The notes under the pieces are model-generated. The model did not search any database and was not told where the DNA came from. It worked only from the letters and a program-made list of their open reading frames with translations. Shown here piece after piece: positions 55,545-64,000 of a stretch of 64,000 nucleotides of DNA. The DNA is from Enterovibrio baiacu. GTDB lineage: Bacteria; Pseudomonadota; Gammaproteobacteria; Enterobacterales; Vibrionaceae. The stretch lies in NCBI RefSeq assembly GCF_004120195.1, contig NZ_SCHN01000017.1, positions 1-64,000 on the forward strand, in the 5' to 3' direction. The position numbers were made by a program, and so were the translations under genes. How positions within the stretch are numbered: the first letter of the stretch is position 1; the number at the start of each line of letters is the position of its first letter.

Positions 55545-57551
55545 TTAATCGCAGTCCGAATAATCCGAATTAATGCACTGCAAGGCCATTTGTTCCGCTT
55601 GTTCAATTTGAGTCGCGTTCAATTGGGTTTCCACATTGAACGCTTCATCTGGTGATTCATTGTAGTGGCGAATGTAAAACCACATGTAAGATTTCACCTC
55701 GTTCTGTTCTACCCCATTGCCTCGCTTATACGCCCACCCAAGCTTATATTGTGCGCGTAAATCGCCACCTTCCGCAGACATGCGGTAATAGCTCAGCGCC
55801 TTCTTCCTGTTTTGATGCACGCCATAGCCCATTTCATACATCCAGCCGAGGTTCGCTTGAGCGCGGGGATCGCCTTGATCGGCAGCGAGGCGATAGTACT
55901 CAACGGCTTTTTCGTTGCTTTGGGCAACGCCTTTCCCTTCTTCATACATCCAACCCAGGTTGGTTTGCGCTCGGGCATAGCCCTGATCAGCGGCGAGGCG
56001 ATAGTACTTAACGGCTGTTTTAGCGCTTTGAATCACACCTTGTCCAACTTCGTACATCCACCCCAGGTTGGTTTGTGCTTGGGCATAGCCCTGATCGGCC
56101 GCTAAGCGATAGTAATTGACGGCTATTTCATGGCTTTGAGAAACACCTTGCCCCACCTCATACATCCAAGCCAAATGCGTTTGTGCGCGGGCATCCTCTT
56201 GCTTGGCTGCCATTTGGTAGTATTTGATGGCTTCTTCGTTGTTTTGAACAACCCCTCGCCCATCTTTATACATCCAGCCTAAGCTAGTTTGTGCGGCGGC
56301 ATAACCTTGGTTCGCCGCCAAAAGGTAGTACTCAAAGGCTTTTTCATAATTTTGAGGAACACCTCTGCCCATCTCATACAACCAACCAAGACCGGCTTGT
56401 CCGCGCTCATCGCCTTGATCTGCCGCGAGCTGATAATACTCAATGGCTTTTTTAAAGCTTTGAGTCACACCTCTACCGTCTTCATGCATCCAGCCCAAAT
56501 TCGTCTGTGCGCGGGGATGACCTTTGCCTGCAGCGATGCGGTAGTACTGAGCTGCTTTTTCATAGTTTTGAGTGACACCTTGACCATACTCGTACATCCA
56601 AGCAAGGCTAGAGTATGCAACGGCATCACCTTGGTTTGCGGCGAGGCGATAATACGCGAGGGCTTTTTCATCGCTTTGAGGCACGCCTTCACCATGTTGA
56701 TACATCCAGCCAAGGTTGGTTTGTGCGTAAACGTCACCTTGTGTTGCCGCCATGAGGTAAAGCTCAGCAGCTTTTTCATTATCTTTGGGAACACCACGAC
56801 CATTTTGGATCATCCAACCTAGGCTATTTTGCGCGGAGGCATACCCCTGTTGTGCGGCCATTCGGTAGTATTTAAGCGCTTCTTCATCACTTTGATAAAC
56901 GCCTCGACCTTCCTCATGCATCCATCCAAGCTGCGTTTGCGCGAGAACATAGCCTTGGTTCGCTGCCAATAAAAAATAGTTCGCTGCTGTTTCTTCGTTT
57001 TTCTCGACGCCTAATCCAAGCCCGTACAAATTCCCAAGGCCGTATTGTGCGCGGGGAAGGTTGAGTTCCGCTGCTGAACGGTAATACATCAATGCCTTTT
57101 CATAGCTTTGTTCAACACCCAAGCCCTTTTCATACATCCAGCCAAGGTTGAATTCAGGCATGGCATAGCCCTGTCGCGCAGCGAGGCGAAAATAACGCAA
57201 TGCCTCTTCGTAATCTTGCTTTACACCCTCGCCACTCAGGTGCATCGCCCCAAGGTTGGTTTGTGCCGCAGCAAACCCCTGTTCTGCCGACATTTTGTAA
57301 TATTTGACGGCTTCAGTAGCACTTTGCTCTACCCCTTCCCCCGCGTCGTACGCCCACCCGAGTAAATATTGGCTTTCAGCGTCCCCTTTATTCGCCCCAG
57401 ATCTGAGCTGCGCAATGGTTTTCTCACTTTGAGGCGCATTCCATGATCTTTCTAATACATCTAAAAGGGGGGATTCTGTGGTGTTGTAGTTGTCGCTGGA
57501 CGAACAACCTGCAATCGAAAGGAGTATCACGCTAACAATTAATTTCTTCAT
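55545..57551 (-). CDS. Sel1-repeat (SLR) lipoprotein
   Basis: 668 residues. Signal with lipobox IAGC, C16; +2 is S, so the outer membrane is likely. Then 16 Sel1-like repeats of 36 residues from ~45 to ~620, each of the form AxxYYRxAAxQGxxxAQxxLGWMYExGxGVxQ, and a C-terminal cap ending DCD. SLR proteins are superhelical scaffolds for protein complexes, often in signalling or host contact. Repeats are highly alike in DNA as well (108-base periodicity), so copy number could change by recombination. Confidence 0.93.
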   Translation of the reverse strand: MKKLIVSVILLSIAGCSSSDNYNTTESPLLDVLERSWNAPQSEKTIAQLRSGANKGDAESQYLLGWAYDAGEGVEQSATEAVKYYKMSAEQGFAAAQTNLGAMHLSGEGVKQDYEEALRYFRLAARQGYAMPEFNLGWMYEKGLGVEQSYEKALMYYRSAAELNLPRAQYGLGNLYGLGLGVEKNEETAANYFLLAANQGYVLAQTQLGWMHEEGRGVYQSDEEALKYYRMAAQQGYASAQNSLGWMIQNGRGVPKDNEKAAELYLMAATQGDVYAQTNLGWMYQHGEGVPQSDEKALAYYRLAANQGDAVAYSSLAWMYEYGQGVTQNYEKAAQYYRIAAGKGHPRAQTNLGWMHEDGRGVTQSFKKAIEYYQLAADQGDERGQAGLGWLYEMGRGVPQNYEKAFEYYLLAANQGYAAAQTSLGWMYKDGRGVVQNNEEAIKYYQMAAKQEDARAQTHLAWMYEVGQGVSQSHEIAVNYYRLAADQGYAQAQTNLGWMYEVGQGVIQSAKTAVKYYRLAADQGYARAQTNLGWMYEEGKGVAQSNEKAVEYYRLAADQGDPRAQANLGWMYEMGYGVHQNRKKALSYYRMSAEGGDLRAQYKLGWAYKRGNGVEQNEVKSYMWFYIRHYNESPDEAFNVETQLNATQIEQAEQMALQCINSDYSDCD
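55600..57460. repeat. 108-base tandem coding repeats of Sel1 gene
   Basis: About 16 units of 108 bases, easily seen in recurring CATCCA and GCGGCGAGGCGATAGTA-like strings. The units at 55850-56110 are most alike, suggesting recent duplication. Confidence 0.8.
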
Positions 57552-57710
57552 CCATCATCCCTGCGCTTTTGTCCAAGCGTAATGAAGCAAAACAAATCCT
57601 CATTAGAAACTACACACTTTTGACATTTAAAACCCGTTTAATATCTGGGAATTCTCATCGCAAAGCGCTGAAATGATGTGTTGTTTGATGGTGATGGCAC
57701 GATGTGTCTT

Positions 57711-57797
57711 TCAAGATTTGCGTGTTAGCAACAAGACCCCCGCCACCACAATCAGCACCAGCCCAAACCCAATAAATACCCATTGTCCGTCTGTCAT
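57711..57797 (-). CDS. Single-TM small membrane protein (28 residues), candidate
   Basis: Found by eye. ATG 57797 is preceded by AAGGAAGGCAAG, a strong ribosome site. 28 codons to TGA: short polar N terminus (MTDGQW), one hydrophobic helix ~6-24 (VFIGFGLVLIVVAGVLLL) and a basic end TRKS. Orientation N-out, C-in by the positive-inside rule. No family recognised. Confidence 0.6.
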   Translation of the reverse strand: MTDGQWVFIGFGLVLIVVAGVLLLTRKS

Positions 57798-57999
57798 CTT
57801 GCCTTCCTTTTTGGTTACTTGAATGGATGCACTCAACACTGGGGGCCGTCGGCCTTCCAGTGGTGCGAGGAATGCGCTGTCCTTGGGTTTTAGTGTAGAT
57901 ACTTTTGTAGGGTTTCCCTGAAATCAACGCCATGTTGCTCGACAACGCTCAACATGTTGGCGCAATCTGTTGGCTCTTAGCTACCATGGACTTTTCATC

Positions 58000-58326
58000 A
58001 TGACCGTCATTTTCCTTTCCATTGGCATACTCCTCATCGTTTCCGTCGCCAGTTACGTGCTAGTCGGCCGCTCACGTAAAAAAACCACTGAAACCGTGGT
58101 ACCAAAACCCATCGACAAAGAGTTGGCTAAACGTAACGAGGATTACTTTTTAGAGCTAAGGCTTGGTTCGATGATAGCAGACGTACAAAACCAGCAACTC
58201 CGTGAAAGTGCCAGATGCGATGGTTACTTTATTGATGATGATTGGACGGTGATTCCAAAAGACACAGACGCGTCAGTGAACGCTCAAGAGCACACAAACG
58301 AGGATAGAAACATAGAAAAGGGGTGA
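58000..58326 (+). CDS. Small membrane-anchored protein, unknown
   Basis: 108 residues from ATG 58000; TTG 57970 upstream is in frame too. N-terminal TM (~3-21, IFLSIGILLIVSVASYVLV), basic stop-transfer GRSRKK, then a charged cytoplasmic tail. No good ribosome site; moderately supported. Confidence 0.55.
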   Translation: MTVIFLSIGILLIVSVASYVLVGRSRKKTTETVVPKPIDKELAKRNEDYFLELRLGSMIADVQNQQLRESARCDGYFIDDDWTVIPKDTDASVNAQEHTNEDRNIEKG

Positions 58327-58426
58327 AGCTACGCGAACAGTTGCGTTTCAATCAGGTATAGAAAGGAGAATCAATCAATGACCTTGTAAGGTGTCAAGTA
58401 CGAAGTAAAACAGGAGGGCTTAATTG

Positions 58427-58540
58427 GGTGGAAGCCCTACCAGCTACATCCCGGCACACACGTCCCAAGCGGGGGCTGCTTCCTTCCGGACCTGACCCAT
58501 TACACAAGATAGCGTTGCGGGAGAACCAATAGGGCCTCCA
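58427..58540 (-). ncRNA. ffs: 4.5S RNA of the signal recognition particle
   Basis: The minus strand carries the conserved core GGTCAGGTCCGGAAGGAAGC with the GGAA tetraloop and the Ffh-binding symmetric loop. TTGGTTCTCCCGCAACGCTA and GCCGGGATGTAGCTGG match the rest of E. coli 4.5S RNA. The ends GGAGGCCCT and AGGGCTTCCACCC pair. Ends estimated to within a few bases. RNA partner of Ffh for co-translational targeting. Confidence 0.97.
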
Positions 58541-58689
58541 TAGATTTGTTACACCAAACTTTTCTTTTAAAAGAAACTTTCGGTTCGGGCGCATTATGTA
58601 AGAAGGCTGACACCAATGCAAGGGGTTATCCGGCTTTCAGGGTGTGAGTGCTGAGATTTTATCCGCTTCCGGCAATTTCAGCCTGTGGC

Positions 58690-59430
58690 TCACTCTTCTT
58701 CCTCTTCGTTTTCCGCGTTGAGGAGGTAATCCCCTAGCCATGCAATCGTCAGTGATAACAGCCATGCCACAAACACAGGGTTAGGCACGGAAAATTGCGG
58801 GATCACAACGATGGTGGCAAAGCCGATGGCAGGCAGTATCACGGTGAGCTTGTCACCGCGGTGACCATCACTGATGCGTTGTAACTCTTGCAGTGATAAC
58901 ACCAACACGCTGCCGCAGAACGCAAGCATGGCACCTTGGGGCAATCCACCCGCGAGCAAGCCTACGATCAAGGCGGCAGGCCACCAGCTGATTTTGGTAA
59001 CAGGTTTCCAGAAATACGCAGATAGCCATACAAGGACGACACAGAAGATTTGCATCAAGGTGTAGCGCATTGCGCCGCCGAGCTTTTCATCGCCTTGTAG
59101 GGCGAGCACACCGCATTCCATGGCGATAACCACGGACAGCACAAGGATGGAGACTTGCCAGTTGCGGCGCTCCCCTGTCATCAGAACAAGGGCGGGTAAA
59201 ATCATCCATAAGCTGAGGGATATCGCGACAGGTTGCAATGGCACCATGGCACCGAAACCGACTAGGCCAATCACGAGCAGCCACACAGCTGCTCCCCCGT
59301 TACCGATGAGGAAAAGTGCGGGGATGACGTAAGCCAGCAGCGGAATGTCTCCATCTGTAATGGCGAGAGAAAAGGCTGCACCGATGACGGTCACGGCGGC
59401 GGTGACCATTAACATTGTTGAATACCACAT
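58690..59430 (-). CDS. Multi-pass membrane protein, unknown
   Basis: 246 residues, 7-8 hydrophobic segments, and an acidic C-terminal tail of Asn/Glu ending in five Glu. GGAGG 6 bases before ATG 59430. I recognise no transporter signature. It lies between ffs and the atl-like gene. Confidence 0.8.
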   Translation of the reverse strand: MWYSTMLMVTAAVTVIGAAFSLAITDGDIPLLAYVIPALFLIGNGGAAVWLLVIGLVGFGAMVPLQPVAISLSLWMILPALVLMTGERRNWQVSILVLSVVIAMECGVLALQGDEKLGGAMRYTLMQIFCVVLVWLSAYFWKPVTKISWWPAALIVGLLAGGLPQGAMLAFCGSVLVLSLQELQRISDGHRGDKLTVILPAIGFATIVVIPQFSVPNPVFVAWLLSLTIAWLGDYLLNAENEEEEE

Positions 59431-59656
59431 AGCTGCACCTCCTTGCGCTTGTATGTCGATATCTTGCTGGTTGAGACCAGCGATTCCCGAAAGGCGATAA
59501 CGCGTTTTGTATCCAGTCCCTTTTTGTTCTTCTGTTTCTGCGCTTGGTTTCCACGCCGCTTTGGAATAACCATCAGTAAATCATGCTAATGGGTGTTTTG
59601 TTTGCGCTATGATGGAGACTGTCTGTTTCTTTAATTTTGCGTTATCTCAATCCAAT

Positions 59657-59968
59657 ATGCCCAATTTTGATGATCAAATCTATGCGGTACTCGTGCAGAT
59701 CCCGAAAGGAAAAGTGACAACTTACGGTGATGTCGCAAAAATTGCGGGGTTTCCCCGTCATGCGCGTCACGTTGGAAAGCTTTTAGGAAGATTGCCGAAA
59801 GACAGTCGCTTGCCCTGGTTTCGTGTTGTTAACGGTAAAGGCATGATTTCGTTGAAAGGTGCGCGCTTTATCGATCAGCGTGAGCTGTTGTTAGAAGAGG
59901 GTGTTGAGGTAAAAGAAAACGGCGCAATTTCGTTGCGCCGTTTCAAATGGGATGGTGAGCCTGCCTAG
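59657..59968 (+). CDS. Alkyltransferase-like protein (Atl/MGMT C-terminal family)
   Basis: 103 residues from ATG 59657. IPKGKVTTYGDVAKIAGFPRHARHVGKLL is the helix-turn-helix and arginine-finger part. The normal PCHRVV site of MGMT is PWFRVV here: Trp replaces the catalytic Cys, as in Atl proteins, and Phe replaces the neighbouring His, which E. coli Atl keeps. It should bind O6-alkylguanine, flag it for excision repair and not transfer the alkyl group. Confidence 0.93.
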   Translation: MPNFDDQIYAVLVQIPKGKVTTYGDVAKIAGFPRHARHVGKLLGRLPKDSRLPWFRVVNGKGMISLKGARFIDQRELLLEEGVEVKENGAISLRRFKWDGEPA

Positions 59969-59994
59969 TCGTCACTTGCGTTTATCACCTTGGA

Positions 59995-60414
59995 TTAACG
60001 CGCGGCGCTGACCACCTGCACTTTGATGTTCTGTGTCGATGCTGGGTCATTAATCACGTGGTGTGCGGTGTCGCTGATGAACACCAACTCGCCATTCACT
60101 TCAATGCGTGCGCTAACGTTGTACGTGTGACCCGGCTTAATTTCACTCGGTGAGTAGCTTAGGCTAAATGGCAATGGTACCTGCTTGCCTTCTGTCACGT
60201 AGGATTGACTGCTAATGACTTCCATTGGTGCGTCTGCAAGAGAGACATCCGCCAGTGTAACGGTGAGTTTTGCATTGTCTGGTAGTGCTATACGTTGGAG
60301 GTAGAAAACGTCGCCATCGACTGTTGCCATATCTTGATCCGCCATGATGTCACTGCATGCCGTAAACGCGAGTGCGATTAACGCTGCAAAGAACCCAAAA
60401 AACACCTTTTTCAT
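59995..60414 (-). CDS. ybaY: YbaY-family lipoprotein
   Basis: 139 residues from ATG 60414 (GGAG 8 bases upstream). Signal with lipobox FTAC, C20; +2 is S. One YscW/YbaY-type beta domain (LTVTLADVSLADAPMEVISS, YNVSARIEVNGELVFIS). Role unknown; gene order with atl, ffs and tesB is as in E. coli. The long frame to 60483 is not used. Confidence 0.9.
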   Translation of the reverse strand: MKKVFFGFFAALIALAFTACSDIMADQDMATVDGDVFYLQRIALPDNAKLTVTLADVSLADAPMEVISSQSYVTEGKQVPLPFSLSYSPSEIKPGHTYNVSARIEVNGELVFISDTAHHVINDPASTQNIKVQVVSAAR

Positions 60415-60641
60415 GGTACAAACTCCGACAAAACGACCAATAATGACAATGCTAACAACAGTGTAACACGCGAGAGAACGCAACCCTTCCTAAAATTGTG
60501 GATTTAAGATCACACTCCGTTAATCAGGACTGCATTGCGTTAGAGAGCATAACCTCTGGAAAAGTTCGAAATTATCGGTAAATTGAGAGAGTTCTGTCAT
60601 TTTTCTGTCAATTGCTTGGCAAACAACGCGTTAGGGGATTT

Positions 60642-61514
60642 ATGAGCGATAAACTGGACGAATTACTGTCCCTTCTGAAACTCGAACAAATCGAAGAAGG
60701 CTTGTATCGCGGACAAAGTGAAAACTTGGGTTTACCGCAGGTGTATGGTGGCCAAGTCATTGGTCAGGCACTTTCTGCTTCAACGGGCACGGTCAGCAGC
60801 GACCGCTTTGTGCACTCTTTCCACAGCTATTTTCTTCGCCCAGGTAACCCTGAAAAGCCGATTGTTTATGATGTCGAAACCCTGCGTGATGGCGTGAGTT
60901 TTAGCACGCGTCGTGTGAAGGCAATTCAGTTTGGTAAACCGATTTTCTATCTCACTGCATCGTATCAAGAGCACGAGCCAGGTTTTGAACACCAATCCAC
61001 CATGCCAGATGTGGTCGGCCCTGAAGAACTGAAATCTGAAAAAACCTTGGTGGATGAAATTGCTGCTCATTTGCCGAAGAAGGTCATTGAAACCTTCGGG
61101 GGGGAGCGCCCTATCGAGGTTCGTCCTGTTCATGTAATTAACCCGCTTAAACCGCACATTGTTGAACCAAAGCAATACCTTTGGATCCGCGCGAACGGCA
61201 AGATGTCAGATGATTTTCGCGTTCACCAATATGTGCTGGCATACGCATCAGACTGGGGTTTCCTGACCACGGCATTGCAACCACATGGTGTGAGTTTAAT
61301 GACACCGGGATTGAAGGTCGCAACCATTGACCACTCTATGTGGTATCACCGTGAATTCCGCATGGATGAGTGGCTGCTGTTCGTGATTGATAGCCCCTCT
61401 GCCAGCGGTTCACGCGGCATTGTGCGCGGTGAAATCTTCAACCAAAAAGGTGAATTGGTCGCCTCAGCGGTTCAAGAAGGCTTAATGCGCAGTGGCGCGC
61501 CAAAACGCGCTTAA
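60642..61514 (+). CDS. tesB: Acyl-CoA thioesterase II
   Basis: 290 residues from ATG 60642 (TAGGGG 4 bases upstream). Double hotdog fold; [24 protein letters not shown] is the N-terminal hotdog mark. Catalytic Asp/Thr/Gln of TesB correspond to YASDWGF, SLDH-like TIDHSMWYH and the Gln of AVQEGLMR. It hydrolyses medium- and long-chain acyl-CoA in the cytoplasm. Confidence 0.96.
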   Translation: MSDKLDELLSLLKLEQIEEGLYRGQSENLGLPQVYGGQVIGQALSASTGTVSSDRFVHSFHSYFLRPGNPEKPIVYDVETLRDGVSFSTRRVKAIQFGKPIFYLTASYQEHEPGFEHQSTMPDVVGPEELKSEKTLVDEIAAHLPKKVIETFGGERPIEVRPVHVINPLKPHIVEPKQYLWIRANGKMSDDFRVHQYVLAYASDWGFLTTALQPHGVSLMTPGLKVATIDHSMWYHREFRMDEWLLFVIDSPSASGSRGIVRGEIFNQKGELVASAVQEGLMRSGAPKRA

Positions 61515-61536
61515 CGTAATACCCCTCTCTCGCTCT

Positions 61537-61691
61537 TCTCCTCCAACTTTCCAAAGGGGGAGGCCGGGAGGGGGCTGTTGGCGCATCGAGCCAAGTACTT
61601 TCTATCCGATTCGTAACACCAAGTCGGCTACCAGCAAAAACACCAAGAGCATAACCACTCCCTATCCCTCCCCTTGAAAAGTGGAGTGGAT
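61537..61691. repeat. REPIN-like inverted repeat pair
   Basis: Copy A 61537-61575 (CTTCTCCTCCAACTTTCCAA then a G-rich run) and copy B 61653-61691 are imperfect inverted copies: the reverse complement of B gives CCACTTTTCAAGGGGAGG. Each folds alone, and the pair folds over ~80 bases. This layout suits a REP doublet (REPIN) mobilised by a RAYT transposase encoded elsewhere. Confidence 0.65.
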
Positions 61692-61700
61692 CAAGAACAA

Positions 61701-61730
61701 AGCCAAAGCCAAAGCCAAAGCCAAAGCCAA
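61701..61730. repeat. Hexanucleotide tandem repeat (AGCCAA)x5
   Basis: Five perfect AGCCAA units in the intergenic region next to the REPIN-like pair. Six-base periodicity does not shift frame. Confidence 0.85.
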
Positions 61731-61741
61731 AACATGAGATC

Positions 61742-61770
61742 AAAAAAAGGCCAGTGGAAGACTGGCCTTT
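61742..61770 (-). terminator. Terminator of porin gene
   Basis: 10-bp stem AAAGGCCAGT/ACTGGCCTTT, loop GGAAG, with seven A upstream on +, i.e. T-run on minus. Confidence 0.9.
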
Positions 61771-61807
61771 GACGACATGAGGTGTTTTCTAAAAGGAGAA
61801 CGGGCGA

Positions 61808-62731
61808 TTAAAAATCGTAACGGATGCCCGCTTGTAGTTGGTCGTCTTTACCTGTTACGCCTTCAAATTTGTAACCTGCGTAAGTGCGTAGGTGACCGTT
61901 AAACTTGTAAACCGCTTCAAGTGCGAAGTTGTTCGCTTCTTCTGTCGTGGTGTTGTCGAACTCACCGAAGTTGTATACACCAACGAGTGCCAGTTTCTTG
62001 CTCGCTTTGTACTGTGCAGACACTTCGTAGCCCGTGTAATCCACGTTGCTTTCTGATGCCATGGTGTAAAGCGCACCCAAGGTAAACGCGTCCATCTTGA
62101 ATTGAGCAGCGAGGTTAATTTGATCATCGCTGTCTGTGCCCGCATCTTGAGTGACATAGCCTGCGCCGACAGCAAATGCGCCGAAGCTGTAAAGCGCTGA
62201 GATACCGACGCTGTCTGCATCTTTTTCATCCGCTGCAATGTAGTTTGCTTGCAGCGTCAGGCCATTGAACTCGCCAGCGTAAACAAAGTTGTTTTCGCGC
62301 TTGTCTTTGTTGCCAGAGACCACGTCTGCCGCATCACCGCCGAAGGTGGCCATCACGTCAGTGATGTCCGTTAATTGAACCTGCGCAGAGTCTTGCTTGC
62401 CGTAAGAAAACTCACCCGCAGAAAACCCCAAGCCCGCGAAGAAGTAACGGTTTTTCAAGCTATCTGCATCAGAAAATTCTGCTTCATATTTACCGAAACC
62501 GTAAAGGTCATCAGAGATTTCGGTTTTGCCTTTCAGGTTTACACGAGCACGAGATTTATCTTTGAAGGTGCTGTCTTCAGTGCTTTCGTTGTTATCTGAA
62601 ACATTGAAACGCGCTTCTGCACGGCCGCCAACTTTCAGCGTGGTGCCATCGGCATCATATACGGTTGCTGCCAAGGTCGGTGCTGATACCAACGCACAAA
62701 GAATTGCTGAAGCGAGTGCTGCCTTTTTCAT
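61808..62731 (-). CDS. OmpU/OmpL-like trimeric porin
   Basis: 307 residues. Signal peptide ~1-21 (ALASAILCALVSAPTLA|ATVYD). 16-strand-like alternating beta pattern: FNVSD, RARVNLKGKTEIS, YGFGKYEAEF, FAGLGF, with the eyelet loop ~ATFGGDAADVV, ending GIRYDF with the C-terminal Phe needed for BAM. Gram-negative general porin, Vibrio OmpU/OmpL type. AAGGACG before ATG 62731. Likely osmotically and ToxR-type regulated by analogy only. Confidence 0.95.
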   Translation of the reverse strand: MKKAALASAILCALVSAPTLAATVYDADGTTLKVGGRAEARFNVSDNNESTEDSTFKDKSRARVNLKGKTEISDDLYGFGKYEAEFSDADSLKNRYFFAGLGFSAGEFSYGKQDSAQVQLTDITDVMATFGGDAADVVSGNKDKRENNFVYAGEFNGLTLQANYIAADEKDADSVGISALYSFGAFAVGAGYVTQDAGTDSDDQINLAAQFKMDAFTLGALYTMASESNVDYTGYEVSAQYKASKKLALVGVYNFGEFDNTTTEEANNFALEAVYKFNGHLRTYAGYKFEGVTGKDDQLQAGIRYDF

Positions 62732-63049
62732 TTTCTAACGTCCTTATTAAATGAGTGTTTTGCTTACTGATGTTTCGATGAGGCAAAACTAGACGCTAAA
62801 AATGAAGGTTAAGTGACTGAACCATGACGTTTTATGTCGATCTATATTTCATTTCGATGACTTACCGTCATCGATCGCAAGATGATGCAACTTATTGATA
62901 AGTTTCATATTGTGCTCACTTATCTTTCTCAGGGGCTTTGCCCGTTCGTTTCAACACAAAGCCCTCTTTCCAGAATGCTGTCGGAAATCTTCAATACCTA
63001 TTTATCGGAGTGCGTTACGTTAGTTTTAACCCTTAGAAGAGGATTCGAT
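62732..63049. other. Porin promoter region
   Basis: About 318 bases between divergent porin and VOC genes. AT-rich near 62820-62890, likely porin promoter and leader. No gene supported; an ORF start upstream of 63050 is not credible. Confidence 0.45.
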
Positions 63050-63436
63050 ATGAAATTCAAATACACGATTTTGTACGTGGAAGATGTCGCGGCAACGCTC
63101 GCTTTTTACGAAAATGCATTTGGCATGAAAACCGCGATGCTTCACGAAAGTGGAGACTACGGTGAACTGTCTTCTGGCGACACCACGCTCTCTTTTTCAT
63201 CGCTGGCATTGATGGAGCAATTGGGGAAGAACCCATCACGCGTTAACGGAAATGCCCCTTGTTTTGAAATCGCGTTTGAAACGGAAGAGGTCGAACGCTA
63301 TTTAGAAAAGGCAAAAGCGGCGGGCGCAGTGTTGGTGCAGGGCGTTGAACATATGCCTTGGGGACAAACAACGGCGTATGTGAAAGACCTCAATGGGTTC
63401 TTGGTCGAGATATGCTCCCCAATTCAGGCGCAATAA
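63050..63436 (+). CDS. VOC-family (bleomycin-resistance-like) protein
   Basis: 128 residues from ATG 63050 (AGAGGA 6 bases upstream). Two beta-alpha-beta3 units: KYTILYVEDVAATLAFYENAFGM and CFEIAFETEEVERYLEKAKAAGA, ending AYVKDLNGFLVEICSP. Function unknown. Convergent with the AraC gene. Confidence 0.88.
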   Translation: MKFKYTILYVEDVAATLAFYENAFGMKTAMLHESGDYGELSSGDTTLSFSSLALMEQLGKNPSRVNGNAPCFEIAFETEEVERYLEKAKAAGAVLVQGVEHMPWGQTTAYVKDLNGFLVEICSPIQAQ

Positions 63437-63456
63437 GCGCCATACCAAAGAAGGCG

Positions 63457-64000
63457 TCAGTAACCCGCTTGGTAAAGTTGTTCAATCAAATCTTGGCGGG
63501 TTTTCAGTTGCTCAGGCGTCACGCCAAACCAATGTTTAATCTCTCGGCAAAAATGCGCTTGGTCAGAAAAGCCGAACTCAAACGCGATATCACAAACACT
63601 CAAAGACGCCGTTTTATTAGGTGTGTTACCAGTAACCAGCGCCAAAGCACTTTGTCGAATACGCGCTAAACGCAGCCAAAACAGCGGCGACTTTCCGCTA
63701 TGCTGCTGAACATGACGCTGCAGGGTTCGCTCGCTGACACCCAGTTCAGCAGCGATGCTCGCCACCGTTCCACCGTGTTCACGCATACACGACAATGCCT
63801 CGTAAACATTGGCATTACTTGAGGCAAATGTGGCGATTTTCTCTTCTACGTTATGCTCGTCTTCGGCCAACGCAGAAAGCAAAGCCGCCTCATCAAGCAA
63901 GGTTCCCGCTTGCAAACGATAACCCGTGAGATGTTGGTTTGGCAGAACTTCAATGGCGAGGGTGGTGTCGAAAAGTGGAGAGACATGCACATCAACATTC
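63457..64000 (-). CDS. AraC-family regulator (cut by right edge)
   Basis: The frame runs off the right edge, so the N terminus is missing; 180 residues are visible. The C-terminal AraC/XylS domain has two helix-turn-helix units: VASIAAELGVSERTLQRHVQ and VCDIAFEFGFSDQAHFCREI with HWFGVTPEQ. The effector part is mostly outside. Confidence 0.9.
   Translation of the reverse strand, partial: NVDVHVSPLFDTTLAIEVLPNQHLTGYRLQAGTLLDEAALLSALAEDEHNVEEKIATFASSNANVYEALSCMREHGGTVASIAAELGVSERTLQRHVQQHSGKSPLFWLRLARIRQSALALVTGNTPNKTASLSVCDIAFEFGFSDQAHFCREIKHWFGVTPEQLKTRQDLIEQLYQAGY

Noticed and set aside
61438-61743. 101-codon minus frame with FGFGFG repeat
   Set aside because: The repeat is the hexamer read backwards; no ribosome site, overlaps the REPIN-like pair and tesB end.
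1-64000. CRISPR arrays, tRNA and rRNA genes, prophage
   Set aside because: None seen on either strand.

Overview
The window looks like chromosomal DNA of a marine gammaproteobacterium of the Vibrionaceae. It could be near Grimontia, Enterovibrio or Photobacterium, but the genus is my inference. Three things support the family: a long FadR with the internal insertion known from Vibrio, the gene orders fadR/nhaB/dsbB and ffs/atl/ybaY/tesB, and an OmpU/OmpL-like porin. I see no rRNA, tRNA or CRISPR array. Base composition and gene style are even throughout, so most of the window is ordinary chromosome with some lineage-specific patches.

Layout. 1-290: tail of an IS110-family transposase that abuts prkA. 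290-5030: prkA-yeaH-ycgB(spoVR) stress operon; prkA lacks its first ~40 codons exactly where the insertion sequence ends. 5.1-9 kb: fadR, nhaB, dsbB. 9-16.7 kb: housekeeping genes (Nudix, SEC-C protein, atypical SDR, ycgN-dusC, cysteine-cluster protein, acetyltransferase, unknown lipoprotein, SlyD-like PPIase). 15.9-18.6 kb: DEDD exonuclease paired with a cNMP/CBS/nucleotidyltransferase protein. 18.7-26 kb: transport block with two tandem BCCT carriers, a dicarboxylate/amino-acid symporter and a putative metal exporter behind a good Fur box. 26-31.3 kb: VOC/LysR pair, chemoreceptor, hdfR. 31.6-43.5 kb: class V aminotransferase, cold-shock protein with long leader, periplasmic metallo-beta-lactamase-fold enzyme, ACC-deaminase-like enzyme, LysR regulators and redox enzymes. 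43.7-47.8 kb: gbcA-gbcB (glycine betaine demethylation) and a YqhD-like alcohol dehydrogenase. 47.9-57.6 kb: the most lineage-specific part, with a mosaic Cys-rich lipoprotein, an OYE-family enzyme, a trio of unrecognised envelope genes, a LysE exporter and a 16-repeat Sel1 lipoprotein. 57.7-64 kb: 4.5S RNA, atl-like gene, ybaY, tesB, a REPIN-like repeat, a porin, a VOC protein and an AraC regulator cut by the right edge.

How genes fit together. BCCT carriers and GbcAB would allow compatible-solute uptake and catabolism (betaine in, dimethylglycine plus formaldehyde out). FadR is likely to govern fatty-acid genes elsewhere. PrkA/YeaH/YcgB normally act together in stationary phase and nitrogen stress, and the truncated prkA questions that module here. 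Three very small genes with good ribosome sites (30, 48 and 28 codons) were found by eye in intergenic DNA. I found no clearly new multi-gene system. The best candidates for undescribed biology are the 47.9-53.3 kb envelope cluster, the Fur-box permease and the small proteins.
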